Source: Arthrobacter sp. ERGS1:01 (lineage in GTDB: Bacteria; Actinomycetota; Actinomycetes; Actinomycetales; Micrococcaceae). From it: a stretch of 64,000 nt of DNA. The translations under genes were made by a program, and so were the position numbers. Where the stretch lies: positions 2,666,001 through 2,730,000 of the forward strand of contig NZ_CP012479.1 of NCBI RefSeq assembly GCF_001281315.1, written 5' to 3'. The notes beneath the pieces are model-generated. The model was not told where the DNA came from and searched no databases. It saw only the letters and a list, made by a program, of their open reading frames with translations. Below are positions 18,291 to 25,982 of the stretch, piece by piece. Every line of letters begins with the position of its first letter. Position 1 is the stretch's first letter.

Positions 18291-19184
18291 ATGAATGAAC
18301 GGACATGGTCGGTCGACGAACCCCTGACCATTGAATTTGACGGCTTGTCGGAGGTGCGCCTGGCCCTGGTCAAGGGGCGCTTCGACATTGTCGTGACGGA
18401 AAGCCCGGTGGCCACGCTTGAGATCAGCGAGGTGGAGGGCCAGCCGCTGGATGTCACCTTTGCCGACGGCGTGCTGAAGGTGGAGCACTTCAACGCCGCC
18501 AACTGGCTGACCCGCCTGATCAACTTCCAATCCACCGCGCGGGCCGTCATGAGCATCGCCGTGCCGCCGGGGACCACTGTCAACGCCGCCACGGTGAACG
18601 GCGACGGCATGGTCAGCGGGAGCCACAAGACCACGCTGCGCACCGTGAGCGGGTCATTGATGTCCGACGCCACGCACGGGATGCTGAGCCTGGACACCGT
18701 CAGCGGGGAGATCATTGCCCGCAACCACACCGGCCACCTGGCGGCCAAGAGCGTTTCGGGCGAAGTAACGGCGTCGGGATGGCTGGATTCAATCCGCGCC
18801 AGCACCGTCTCGGCCAACGCCACCTTCGATGTGTTCGGCACGCCTTCCAGCCTGGTTGCCAAGTCCGTCTCCGGCGACATCACCGTGCGGCTGCCACAGA
18901 CCGTGGGCGTGGCCGTCACGGCGTCCAGCGCCTCGGGAGTCGTGGTGGTGGGCGAAGACCGCTTCAGCAACCCCGGCCAGACCACGCACACCTCGGCCGG
19001 CGCCAAGGCGCCGCGCCTGGAAGTGCGCACCTCCACGATCTCCGGAAACCTTTCGGTCCTCTTTGCCGAACCGGCCGACGACGGAATGGCGGCCGGTTCC
19101 GCCGAGAACGGGCCTGCCGACGTCGGGCCCGGCGACGGCGAGCCCGGCGACGGCGGCTTCAACGAATCCGGGGAGGGAAGCTGA
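18291..19184 (+). CDS. DUF4097-family beta-strand repeat protein
   Basis: This 297-residue protein has short repeated beta-helix-like segments: TVSGSLMSDATHG, TVSGEIIARNHTG, SVSGEVTASGW, TVSANATFD, SVSGDITVRLP, TISGNLSVLF. This is the pattern of DUF4097 (adhesin-like right-handed beta structure). No signal peptide or membrane segment is seen, and the C-terminus is Gly/Asp-rich and probably disordered. Its stop overlaps the PadR start (TGATG), a linkage that recurs in Actinobacteria and suggests a shared stress or envelope response. The function is not known. Confidence 0.85.
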   Translation: MNERTWSVDEPLTIEFDGLSEVRLALVKGRFDIVVTESPVATLEISEVEGQPLDVTFADGVLKVEHFNAANWLTRLINFQSTARAVMSIAVPPGTTVNAATVNGDGMVSGSHKTTLRTVSGSLMSDATHGMLSLDTVSGEIIARNHTGHLAAKSVSGEVTASGWLDSIRASTVSANATFDVFGTPSSLVAKSVSGDITVRLPQTVGVAVTASSASGVVVVGEDRFSNPGQTTHTSAGAKAPRLEVRTSTISGNLSVLFAEPADDGMAAGSAENGPADVGPGDGEPGDGGFNESGEGS

Positions 19185-19786
19185 TGGCCGCCGTCTTTGC
19201 CCACGGCGCCCTGCGCCTGTACCTCCTGGCACTGCTGGAGGAGGGCCCCAAGCATGGTTACGAGGTCATCAAGGCACTCAGCGACCGCTTTGGCGGCACC
19301 TACTCCCCCAGTGCCGGCACCGTGTATCCGCGGCTGGCCAAGCTGCAGGAGGAGGGCCTGGTGGAGACGGCCCTTGACGGCCGCCGCACCATCTACACCC
19401 TGACCGATGCGGGCCGGGCCGAAATTGCGGACCGGCGCGAGGAACTCGCGGGGCTGGAGGTGGAGATTGCCGCCTCCGTCCGGCGCCTGGCCGACGATCT
19501 CCGCCATGACATCCGCGAAAACATGCGCAGCCTTCGGGCCGACCTTGCCGCGGGGGCCGAAGCCGCCAAGAGCCGCGCCAAGGAGCCGCCGGCGCGCCCG
19601 GGCCCCGGCGCCACACAGCGCAGGCTGCGCGAATCGGAGCTGTTGCTGCAAAAGTTCCGCGACGATCTGCGCGTCGACCTGCGCCTGCAGGCGGCCGCCG
19701 CGGAACTGAGCGAGCTGACCGTCGAGACCCTGCGCACCATCCTGGACCAGGCCGCCGTCGCCGTTCGCACCACCATGAAGGGCTGA
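19184..19786 (+). CDS. PadR-family transcriptional regulator
   Basis: The 200-residue protein has an N-terminal winged helix (LRLYLLALLEEGPKHGYEVIKALSDRFGGTYSPSAGTVYPRLAKLQEEGLVE, the PadR signature), with wing DGRRTIYTLTDAGR, and a long helical C-terminal part (residues 90-200) for dimerisation. It starts at ATG 19184, overlapping the DUF4097 stop. It probably represses its own operon through the TATATCG inverted repeat upstream. The inducer is unknown. Confidence 0.92.
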   Translation: MAAVFAHGALRLYLLALLEEGPKHGYEVIKALSDRFGGTYSPSAGTVYPRLAKLQEEGLVETALDGRRTIYTLTDAGRAEIADRREELAGLEVEIAASVRRLADDLRHDIRENMRSLRADLAAGAEAAKSRAKEPPARPGPGATQRRLRESELLLQKFRDDLRVDLRLQAAAAELSELTVETLRTILDQAAVAVRTTMKG

Positions 19787-19887
19787 ACCGGCGGCGTCCG
19801 TGGCGTGCCGGTTAGGCGAGCAAGTGCCACTTATGGGAGACTAGAGGGCAGATCTTATTCGGATCTTTTCAATGATTGGAGGCAGCT

Positions 19888-19962
19888 ATGTCAAAGCGTT
19901 CACGCAAGCGTCGGGACCGTAAGAGTGGCGGCGCAAACCACGGTAAGCGCCCCAACACGTAA
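19888..19962 (+). CDS. Ribosomal protein bL37 (24 residues)
   Basis: The frame encodes a 24-residue, strongly basic peptide beginning MSKRSRKRRDRK and ending ANHGKRPNT. GGAGG lies five bases before the ATG and a classic terminator follows. The sequence closely matches the small protein bL37 seen bound in the large subunit of mycobacterial ribosomes and conserved in Actinobacteria. It sits near helices of 23S rRNA; its role is structural. The gene is too short for most gene finders and is easily missed. Confidence 0.88.
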   Translation: MSKRSRKRRDRKSGGANHGKRPNT

Positions 19963-19981
19963 GTCTTGACTTATGAACATA

Positions 19982-20019
19982 AAAGCCCGCCCCCTCGCTT
20001 GCGAGGAGGCGGGCTTTTT
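19982..20019 (+). terminator. Rho-independent terminator of bL37
   Basis: A 10-bp stem AAAGCCCGCC/GGCGGGCTTT is followed by further Ts, 19 bp after the bL37 stop. Confidence 0.9.
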
Positions 20020-20118
20020 CATGCCTGCGCAGGCATGCCCCTCCCACCAATGGGTCGCGGCGGACGGCGCTAGGATGGAACGGAACCACTCCCACTCCGA
20101 AAAGCGAGAAGTCCGCCC

Positions 20119-20163
20119 ATGCCCGCCCGTGTCCTGCTGATCATCCTGGCCGTAGCGGCATGA
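20119..20163 (+). pseudogene. 14-codon hydrophobic ORF overlapping the haemoglobin start, possible gene remnant
   Basis: ATG 20119 opens MPARVLLIILAVAA, then TGA, overlapping the next ATG as ATGA. The peptide resembles the first residues of small PLDc_N-type membrane proteins, so it could be what remains after a deletion, or a leader peptide coupling translation to the haemoglobin gene. It has no clear ribosome site (weak AGCGAGAAG upstream). Confidence 0.35.
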
Positions 20164-20606
20164 GCGTTAACGCGAACACCTCCGGCAGAGCGGATATTTC
20201 GAGCCGGGACGACGTCCTGCGGCTGGTGGAGGCCTTCTACGCAAGGGCTTTCGCCGATGATCTGATCGGCCCCATTTTCACCGAGGTGGCGCACATGGAC
20301 CTGGCCGGGCACCTGCCGATCATGGCCGACTTTTGGCAGACGGTGCTGTTCCGCGCCGGACTGTACAAGCGCAATGCGCTGCAGGTGCACTTTGACCTTG
20401 ATGCCAGGCAACCACTGACTGCCAAACACTTCGACCGTTGGCTCCACCTGTGGAGCGCAACGGTCGATGATTTGTTCAGTGGCGAAAAGGCCGAGCTCGC
20501 CAAGGTGCAGGCCCAGCGAATCGCCGGATCCATCCACCGCCGCGTAACGGGCCGGCGGGCCAGCGAATACGGGACCATCGCCGTGCGCCCGGACCCGCCC
20601 AAATAG
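20160..20606 (+). CDS. Group III truncated haemoglobin
   Basis: The 148-residue protein matches the 2-on-2 globin fold of group III: RDDVLRLVEAFYARAFADDLIGPIF, then HMDLAGHLPIMADFWQTVLF, and the proximal-side region LTAKHFDRWLHLWSATVDDLF with conserved His. Such proteins bind haem and are linked to oxygen, nitric oxide or microaerobic redox chemistry in the cytoplasm. The start at 20160 overlaps a tiny upstream ORF. The neighbouring SigH-RsrA redox stress genes are on the opposite strand and are not obviously co-regulated. Confidence 0.9.
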   Translation: MSVNANTSGRADISSRDDVLRLVEAFYARAFADDLIGPIFTEVAHMDLAGHLPIMADFWQTVLFRAGLYKRNALQVHFDLDARQPLTAKHFDRWLHLWSATVDDLFSGEKAELAKVQAQRIAGSIHRRVTGRRASEYGTIAVRPDPPK

Positions 20607-20635
20607 CGGGTTCCCGAACAACGGCGGCGCCGGCA

Positions 20636-20896
20636 TTAGACGCCGGCGGGCTTGCCTTCGTGCAGCCGGGCCAAAATGGCGGCCTTGAGCGTCTCGGGTG
20701 CGGCTTCCTTGCAGGAGCGCTTCACCACGGTGCGGATCACGCATTCAAGATCGTACTCGTGGGCGCAGTCGGGGCAGCCATCGAGGTGGGCCTTGATGTC
20801 CGTCAGGTCCGCCTTGGACAAGGCCCCGTCCAGGTATTCGTAAATCCGGGCAATGCGTTGGTCGTCGCAGTCACCCAGGCTCTGGCAATCGCCCAT
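20636..20896 (-). CDS. rsrA: Zinc-binding anti-sigma factor of the SigH/SigR (mycothiol) system
   Basis: The 86-residue protein has the ZAS motif: His in IKAHLDGCPDC followed by C-x2-C, with further Cys in the N-terminal CQSLGDCDD segment. RsrA/RshA holds SigR/SigH inactive under reducing conditions and releases it when its Cys-Zn site is oxidised to a disulfide. The gene begins two bases after the sigma gene ends, so the two are translationally linked and share the promoter at 21713-21738. It is cytoplasmic. Confidence 0.93.
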   Translation of the reverse strand: MGDCQSLGDCDDQRIARIYEYLDGALSKADLTDIKAHLDGCPDCAHEYDLECVIRTVVKRSCKEAAPETLKAAILARLHEGKPAGV

Positions 20897-20898
20897 GA

Positions 20899-21627
20899 TT
20901 ATTTCTCCGTTTCCTTAAGTTCTTCCGGGCCGCCCTTGGCGTAACCGCGATCCACTGCATAATCGGCCAGCATGTCTCGCAACAGCTTCCGTCCCCGGTG
21001 CAACCGTGACATCACGGTGCCGATGGGGGTGTTCATGATTTCTGAGATTTCCTTGTACGCAAAGCCTTCGACGTCGGCAAAATACACGGCCAGCCGGAAT
21101 TCCTCCGGGATGGCCTGCAACGCGTTCTTCACATCCGAGTCCGGCAGGTGGTCCAGTGCGTCCGCTTCGGCGGAGCGAAGCCCGTGCGAAGTGTGCGACT
21201 CGGCCCGCGCCAACTGCCAGTCCTCGATGGAATCGGCGTTGGACTGCAGCGGCTCACGCTGCCGCTTGCGGTACAAGTTGATGTACGTGTTGGTCAGGAT
21301 CCGGTACAGCCAGGCCTTCAGATTCGTGCCGGGCTTGTACTGGTGGAACGCCGAGAACGCCTTGGTGTAGGCCTCCTGGACCAGATCCTCGGCGTCGCTG
21401 GGGTTCCGGGCCATGCGCATGGCGGCCGAATACAACTGATCCACGTATTGCATGGCGTCGCGCTCAAACCTGGCCCGTCGCGCCTCAACGCTTTCGGTGG
21501 CAACATCCACCGTGGCCGCGTCGGTATTCTCCACTGGAACGTTGCCGGTTGGCTCGGCAGCGGTCTCTTGGGCTTGCTCAGGCTCGGAAATGTTCATCAC
21601 AGAGAAGTCTACTGTCAGAGTCTGCAT
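20899..21627 (-). CDS. sigH: ECF sigma factor SigH/SigR (thiol-oxidative and heat stress)
   Basis: The 242-residue protein has an extended N-terminus (about 45 residues), region 2 ([57 protein letters not shown]) and region 4 ([48 protein letters not shown]). ATG 21627 has GGAAAGG five bases upstream; an internal ATG at 21597 is an alternative short form, as known for SigR. It directs transcription of thioredoxin, mycothiol and proteolysis genes after thiol oxidation. A promoter matching its own consensus lies upstream (21713-21738), and its antagonist follows directly. Confidence 0.95.
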   Translation of the reverse strand: MQTLTVDFSVMNISEPEQAQETAAEPTGNVPVENTDAATVDVATESVEARRARFERDAMQYVDQLYSAAMRMARNPSDAEDLVQEAYTKAFSAFHQYKPGTNLKAWLYRILTNTYINLYRKRQREPLQSNADSIEDWQLARAESHTSHGLRSAEADALDHLPDSDVKNALQAIPEEFRLAVYFADVEGFAYKEISEIMNTPIGTVMSRLHRGRKLLRDMLADYAVDRGYAKGGPEELKETEK

Positions 21628-21712
21628 TGCCGCCTTTCCACTCGTGCCGCCTGATCAACAAGCATTGTCCAGTCGCCGCCGGGCCGTGCCCGGTTCCATC
21701 CATACCAATGCA

Positions 21713-21738
21713 AACCGGGCCGCGGCGCCGTATATTCC
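21713..21738 (-). promoter_or_regulatory. SigH-type autoregulatory promoter
   Basis: On the minus strand, GGAAT (21734-21738) and GTT (21713-21715) are separated by exactly 18 bases. This fits the SigR/SigH consensus GGAAT-N18/19-GTT and lies about 85 bp upstream of the sigma gene start. It implies positive autoregulation under thiol stress. Confidence 0.85.
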
Positions 21739-21842
21739 GCAAACCCTGCACCAAAGTGCGAGACTTAGATCAAGCATGAACGTCCCCGGACTACGGCTCC
21801 CGCCGCGACCGGAGCGTTCACGTCCCCAACCAGGAGGCCGCC

Positions 21843-22358
21843 TTGTCCATAGTTCGCGCACTTGCCCGCCCCATGCTCGCTTCGTCTTTCATCCTCTCCG
21901 GCATTGACCGCCTGCGGCATGCCGACCAGACGGCGGAACAGCTTTCCCCCGTCCTGGGCCGGCTGTCCGCTGCGCTGCCCGTGGATGCCAGCGAGAAAAC
22001 CCTGGCGCGCATTGTGGCCGGCACGCAGGTGGGCGCCGGCGTACTCCTCGCCATGGGGAAGTTTTCCCGCCCCGCCGCGGTCCTGCTGTCCCTGACGGCC
22101 GGGCTGACCACGGTAGTGGAGTACCGCTCGGCCCAGACCGCGACGACCGAAGGCAAGGCGAACCGCCGCAGCAAGCTGGCCAAGAACATCGGCCTGCTGG
22201 GCGGGGCCCTGCTGGCCAGCGTTGACACGGCCGGACGCCCCGGCCTGGCCTGGCGTGCCGGGCAGATGCTGGATTCCTCCAAGAAGACCACCGCAAAGCA
22301 ATTGAAAAACGCGGACAAGAGCGTTCGAGCCCTTGCCCACGACGTGACAGGACAGTAA
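21843..22358 (+). CDS. DoxX-family membrane protein
   Basis: The 171-residue protein starts at TTG 21843, supported by AGGAGG five bases upstream. ALARPMLASSFILSGIDRLRHADQ is the typical DoxX N-terminus, followed by about three further hydrophobic helices (IVAGTQVGAGVLLAMG, AAVLLSLTAGLTTVVEY, NIGLLGGALLASVDT), then a Lys-rich cytoplasmic tail. In mycobacteria a DoxX protein joins superoxide dismutase and a thiosulfate sulfurtransferase in a redox complex; whether that applies here is unknown. It is seven bases upstream of aroA and likely co-transcribed. Confidence 0.88.
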   Translation: MSIVRALARPMLASSFILSGIDRLRHADQTAEQLSPVLGRLSAALPVDASEKTLARIVAGTQVGAGVLLAMGKFSRPAAVLLSLTAGLTTVVEYRSAQTATTEGKANRRSKLAKNIGLLGGALLASVDTAGRPGLAWRAGQMLDSSKKTTAKQLKNADKSVRALAHDVTGQ

Positions 22359-22364
22359 GCACCC

Positions 22365-23708
22365 ATGACCGCAGCCCCTTGGCCCGCACCATTTTCGCCC
22401 GCACCGCTCGACGCAACCGTCACCGTGCCGGCATCCAAGTCGCTCACCAACAGATATTTGGTGTTGGCCGCACTGGCCGACGGTCCTTCGAGGCTTCGTG
22501 CGCCCCTGCATTCGCGGGACTCGGCGTTGATGGTTGCCGCCCTGCGCACCCTGGGAGCCGGGATTGAGGAGGTGCCCGGCGACGGCGACTTCGGTCCCGA
22601 CCTGCTGGTCACCCCGCTGACGGCGGCTGCCCCGCTGGCGGCCGGAACCGCCGTCGACTGCGGCCTTGCCGGGACGGTCATGCGGTTCGTGCCTCCCATC
22701 GCGGCGCTGCTAAACGGTACCGCCGCGTTCGACGGCGACCCTTCCGCCCGGGTTCGGCCCATGGGCGCCGTGGTGGACGCCCTGCACGGGCTCAACGTCC
22801 AGGTCACCGGTGACGGTGTTTCCGAGGGCTTCCTGCCGTTCACGGTCAAGGGCACCGGTGAGGTGGCCGGTGGCCGGCTGGTGGTTGACGCCAGCGGCTC
22901 CTCACAGTTTGTTTCAGCACTCCTGCTGGTGGGCGCCCGCTTCACCAACGGCCTGCACCTTGAGCACGTGGGCAAGCCCGTGCCAAGCCTTGACCACATC
23001 GCCATGACAGTGGAGGTGCTGCGCTCCCTCGGCGTCAGCGTGGACGATTCCGTCCCCAACCACTGGCGCGTGGCACCGGGCCCCATCAGTTCCTTCGACC
23101 GGATCATGGAACAGGACCTCTCCAACGCCGGCCCGTTCCTGGCCGCCGCGCTGGCCACCAGGGGCACCGTCCGGGTCCGCAACTGGCCCGAAAACACCAC
23201 CCAGGTGGGTGCCAAGTGGGTGGAAATCCTGACCCGCTTTGGCGCATCCGCAACCCTGGCCGACGGCGTCCTGACCGTCACGGGCGGGCCCGAGATCCTC
23301 GGCGTCGAACTGGCCGACACCAGCGAACTCGCCCCCACGGTCGCCGCCCTGTGCGCGCTGGCCACCGGGCCGTCCACGCTGAGCGGCATCGCCCACCTGC
23401 GCGGCCACGAAACCGACCGGCTCGCCGCACTCGTGGCGGAGATCAACGCCCTGGGCGGCAACGCCGTCGAAACCGCGGACGGGCTCGTCATCACTCCCGC
23501 TCCCCTGCGGGGCGAGCTGTTCCACAGCTATGAGGACCACCGCATGGCCACGGCCGGGGCAATCATCGGCCTGGCCGTGCCCGGCGTCGAGGTCGAGGAC
23601 ATTGCCACGACCGCCAAGACCATGCCCGAATTCCCGCAGATGTGGGCCGCCCTGGTGACCCAAACCGCCGCCGGGACACTGCCGGCAGAGATCGCGGCCG
23701 GGAACTAA
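22365..23708 (+). CDS. aroA: 3-phosphoshikimate 1-carboxyvinyltransferase (EPSP synthase)
   Basis: This 447-residue enzyme of the shikimate pathway transfers enolpyruvyl from PEP to shikimate-3-phosphate. Seen motifs are the KSLTNR phosphate-binding Lys/Arg near residue 25, DCGLAGTVMRF near 100 (LaGTa region with Arg), RVRPMG near 127, VDASGSSQFVSALLL with catalytic Ser/Gln, and SYEDHRMA near 385. It is followed two bases later by rsgA, an arrangement frequent in Actinobacteria near sigH-rsrA. It is cytoplasmic. Confidence 0.97.
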   Translation: MTAAPWPAPFSPAPLDATVTVPASKSLTNRYLVLAALADGPSRLRAPLHSRDSALMVAALRTLGAGIEEVPGDGDFGPDLLVTPLTAAAPLAAGTAVDCGLAGTVMRFVPPIAALLNGTAAFDGDPSARVRPMGAVVDALHGLNVQVTGDGVSEGFLPFTVKGTGEVAGGRLVVDASGSSQFVSALLLVGARFTNGLHLEHVGKPVPSLDHIAMTVEVLRSLGVSVDDSVPNHWRVAPGPISSFDRIMEQDLSNAGPFLAAALATRGTVRVRNWPENTTQVGAKWVEILTRFGASATLADGVLTVTGGPEILGVELADTSELAPTVAALCALATGPSTLSGIAHLRGHETDRLAALVAEINALGGNAVETADGLVITPAPLRGELFHSYEDHRMATAGAIIGLAVPGVEVEDIATTAKTMPEFPQMWAALVTQTAAGTLPAEIAAGN

Positions 23709-23709
23709 G

Positions 23710-24840
23710 GTGGCACGCGACTACAGCAACTGGGACGAATCCGACGTCCGGGTCCGGGCCAACAAAAAAGGCAGCCGGCCACGCACCAAGGACCGCCCCG
23801 CGCACGACGACGCCGTCATCGGCCGGATCATCACGGTGGACCGCGGCCGGTACACCGCGATTGTCGATGAGGACCTGCCCACGGAACGGATCCTCATTGC
23901 AGCACGCGCCCGCGAACTGCGCCGCTCCCCCGTGGTGGCCGGCGACTTCGTAGCCCTGGTCGGCGACACCACCGGCAACCCCGACACGTTGGCACGGCTG
24001 GTGCGGGTGGAGACGCGCCGCACACTGCTGCGCCGCAGTGCCGACGACACCGATCCCATCGAGCGGGTTGTGGTGGCCAACGCCGACCAATTGGTCATCG
24101 TGGTGGCCGCCGCCAACCCCGAACCGCGCACGGGCTTCATCGACCGCGCCCTGGTGGCCGCCTATGACTCCGGGATCGCCCCGATCCTGCTGATCACCAA
24201 GGCCGACATCAAGGATCCGGCCGAGCTGCTGGCCAACTACGAACACCTGGACATGACCGTGGTCATCAGCCGCACGGCCTCCCTGGGCGCGGCCGACGCT
24301 GCGTCCGCCATCGACGCCCGCAGCAACGACGGCGACTCCGCCCTCCTGGCCGGCGGCGCCGTCGAACAGCTCCGCGAATACCTTGACGGCAAGGTCAGCG
24401 TGCTGGTGGGCCATTCCGGCGTCGGAAAGTCCACCATGGTCAACGCACTGACCGGGTCCCAGCGGGCCACCGGCGGCGTTAACGCCGTCACGGGCCGCGG
24501 CCGGCACACCTCCTCCTCGGCCCTGGCGCTGCGGCTCCAGGACGGCGAACCGCGCTCGTGGATCATCGACACTCCCGGCATCCGCTCCTTTGGCCTGGCC
24601 CACGTGGACGCCGACCGGATCCTGCAGGCCTTCCCCGACCTTCAACCGGGCACCGACGACTGCGAACGCGGCTGCAAGCACGATTCCGCGGCCGTCAACT
24701 GCGGCCTGGACCCGTGGGTGGCCGACGGCCACGCCGGCGACGCGGGCCCGGCGCGGCTGGCGTCACTGCGCCGACTTCTGGGCACCAGCGACCGCACCGA
24801 GGGCCGCGCGGAGGCCAAGGAACTCGGCACGATCGACTAG
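23710..24840 (+). CDS. rsgA: Ribosome small-subunit-dependent GTPase A
   Basis: The 376-residue protein is a circularly permuted GTPase: an N-terminal OB fold ([44 protein letters not shown]), then G4 ITKAD (near 160), G1 GHSGVGKST (near 235), G3 DTPG (near 287) and a C-terminal zinc finger ([14 protein letters not shown]). RsgA checks late 30S assembly and needs the ribosome to hydrolyse GTP. GTG 23710 follows the aroA stop by one base, so translation is coupled. Confidence 0.96.
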   Translation: MARDYSNWDESDVRVRANKKGSRPRTKDRPAHDDAVIGRIITVDRGRYTAIVDEDLPTERILIAARARELRRSPVVAGDFVALVGDTTGNPDTLARLVRVETRRTLLRRSADDTDPIERVVVANADQLVIVVAAANPEPRTGFIDRALVAAYDSGIAPILLITKADIKDPAELLANYEHLDMTVVISRTASLGAADAASAIDARSNDGDSALLAGGAVEQLREYLDGKVSVLVGHSGVGKSTMVNALTGSQRATGGVNAVTGRGRHTSSSALALRLQDGEPRSWIIDTPGIRSFGLAHVDADRILQAFPDLQPGTDDCERGCKHDSAAVNCGLDPWVADGHAGDAGPARLASLRRLLGTSDRTEGRAEAKELGTID

Positions 24841-24902
24841 TCTGCGGCGGGGTGCTCCCGGCAATCCGCACTATTCGCCCAACTACCGATAGCGTGTTGC
24901 AT

Positions 24903-25715
24903 ATGACGACCCCACCCCAGACGTACAACGACGACCTCCGCCTGGCCCACGTCCTGGCCGACACCGTCGATTCGCTGACGATGTCCCGCTTCAAGGCCCT
25001 GGATTTGAAGATTGAGACCAAGCCGGACCTGACGCCGGTGACGGATGCGGACAAGGCCGCCGAGGAGTCGATTCGCAGCCAGCTTTCCCGGGTCCGCCCC
25101 CGGGATGCCGTGCTGGGTGAGGAGTTTGGCAGCAGCGGCCACGGCTCGCGCCGCTGGATCATCGACCCGATCGACGGCACCAAGAACTTTGTGCGCGGCG
25201 TGCCCGTCTGGGCCACCCTGATCGCCCTGGTGGATGAGGGACGCCCCGTGGTCGGCGTCGTCAGCGCCCCCGCCCTGGGCAAGCGCTGGTGGGCGGCCGA
25301 GGGCACGGGCGCCTACATGGGCAAGTCGCTGGCCGCGGCCACCCGCATCCGGGTCTCCAACGTCTCCGAACTTTCCGACGCCTCGCTCTCCTACTCCTCG
25401 CTGACGGGCTGGGCCGAGCGCGGAAACCGCGACGATTTCCTGCGCCTGACCGACGACGTGTGGCGCACCCGCGCTTATGGCGATTTTTGGTCGTACTGCA
25501 TGGTGGCCGAGGGTGCCGTGGACATTGCCTGCGAGCCCGAACTGAACTTGTACGACATGGCCGCCCTGGTGCCGATCGTCACCGAGGCCGGCGGCCGCTT
25601 CACCTCGCTCGACGGCGTGGACGGCCCCTTTGGCGGCAACGCCCTGGCCACGAACTCCATCCTGCACACGGATGTGCTGCGCCGCCTGAACCCGGGCTGG
25701 GACGACCTCCTCTAG
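24903..25715 (+). CDS. hisN: Histidinol-phosphatase, inositol monophosphatase family
   Basis: The 270-residue protein contains LGEEFG (near 73) and [25 protein letters not shown] (near 87-110), the metal-binding motifs of the IMPase superfamily, and [22 protein letters not shown] near the C-terminus. Actinobacterial HisN removes phosphate from histidinol phosphate in histidine synthesis. ATG 24903 is chosen because the family N-terminus starts there; TAGCGT at 24891-24896 could be a -10 box, making the mRNA leaderless or nearly so. Alternatives within the superfamily (inositol-1-phosphatase, PAP phosphatase) are less likely, given the sequence similarity to HisN. Confidence 0.88.
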   Translation: MTTPPQTYNDDLRLAHVLADTVDSLTMSRFKALDLKIETKPDLTPVTDADKAAEESIRSQLSRVRPRDAVLGEEFGSSGHGSRRWIIDPIDGTKNFVRGVPVWATLIALVDEGRPVVGVVSAPALGKRWWAAEGTGAYMGKSLAAATRIRVSNVSELSDASLSYSSLTGWAERGNRDDFLRLTDDVWRTRAYGDFWSYCMVAEGAVDIACEPELNLYDMAALVPIVTEAGGRFTSLDGVDGPFGGNALATNSILHTDVLRRLNPGWDDLL

Positions 25716-25725
25716 GGGATGACAT

Positions 25726-25754
25726 GGCACGGCCGGGTTAACTCCGGCCGTGCC
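25726..25754 (+). terminator. Hairpin after hisN
   Basis: A perfect 11-bp stem GGCACGGCCGG/CCGGCCGTGCC with a 7-base loop lies ten bases after the hisN stop. It has no T-run. Confidence 0.6.
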
Positions 25755-25807
25755 GTTAAGCAACGTAATAAATATGGCGGAGGCGGCGAATCGGCTAGCC
25801 TTTTTTG

Positions 25808-25905
25808 CATAGGTCACGAGTGCCAGCGCTAAACCCCGGTTTGCTGGCCGGCAACCCTCCTTTCGCGGCGGGGTGCCCCGGGTGACGACCTGGCCAGGCC
25901 GGAGC
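25808..25905 (+). promoter_or_regulatory. SAM-IV riboswitch
   Basis: P1 pairs AGGTC (25811-25815) with GACCT (25887-25891). Inside are the ACGAGTGCCAGC core, P2 (GCCAGC 25822-25827 with GCTGGC 25843-25848), a loop whose CCCGG (25835-25839) can pair with CCGGG (25878-25882) as the pseudoknot, and P3 (ACCC/GGGT). This matches the actinobacterial SAM-IV class, which turns off downstream sulfur/methionine genes when S-adenosylmethionine is abundant. It lies about 80 bp upstream of the class V aminotransferase gene. Confidence 0.88.
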
Positions 25906-25982
25906 GGTCATGGCAAGCGCGGATTTCCCATCCGGCGCCTTCGTCGGCGCCGCACGTGAAGTCCTTCCTTTAAGGAAGCCTC

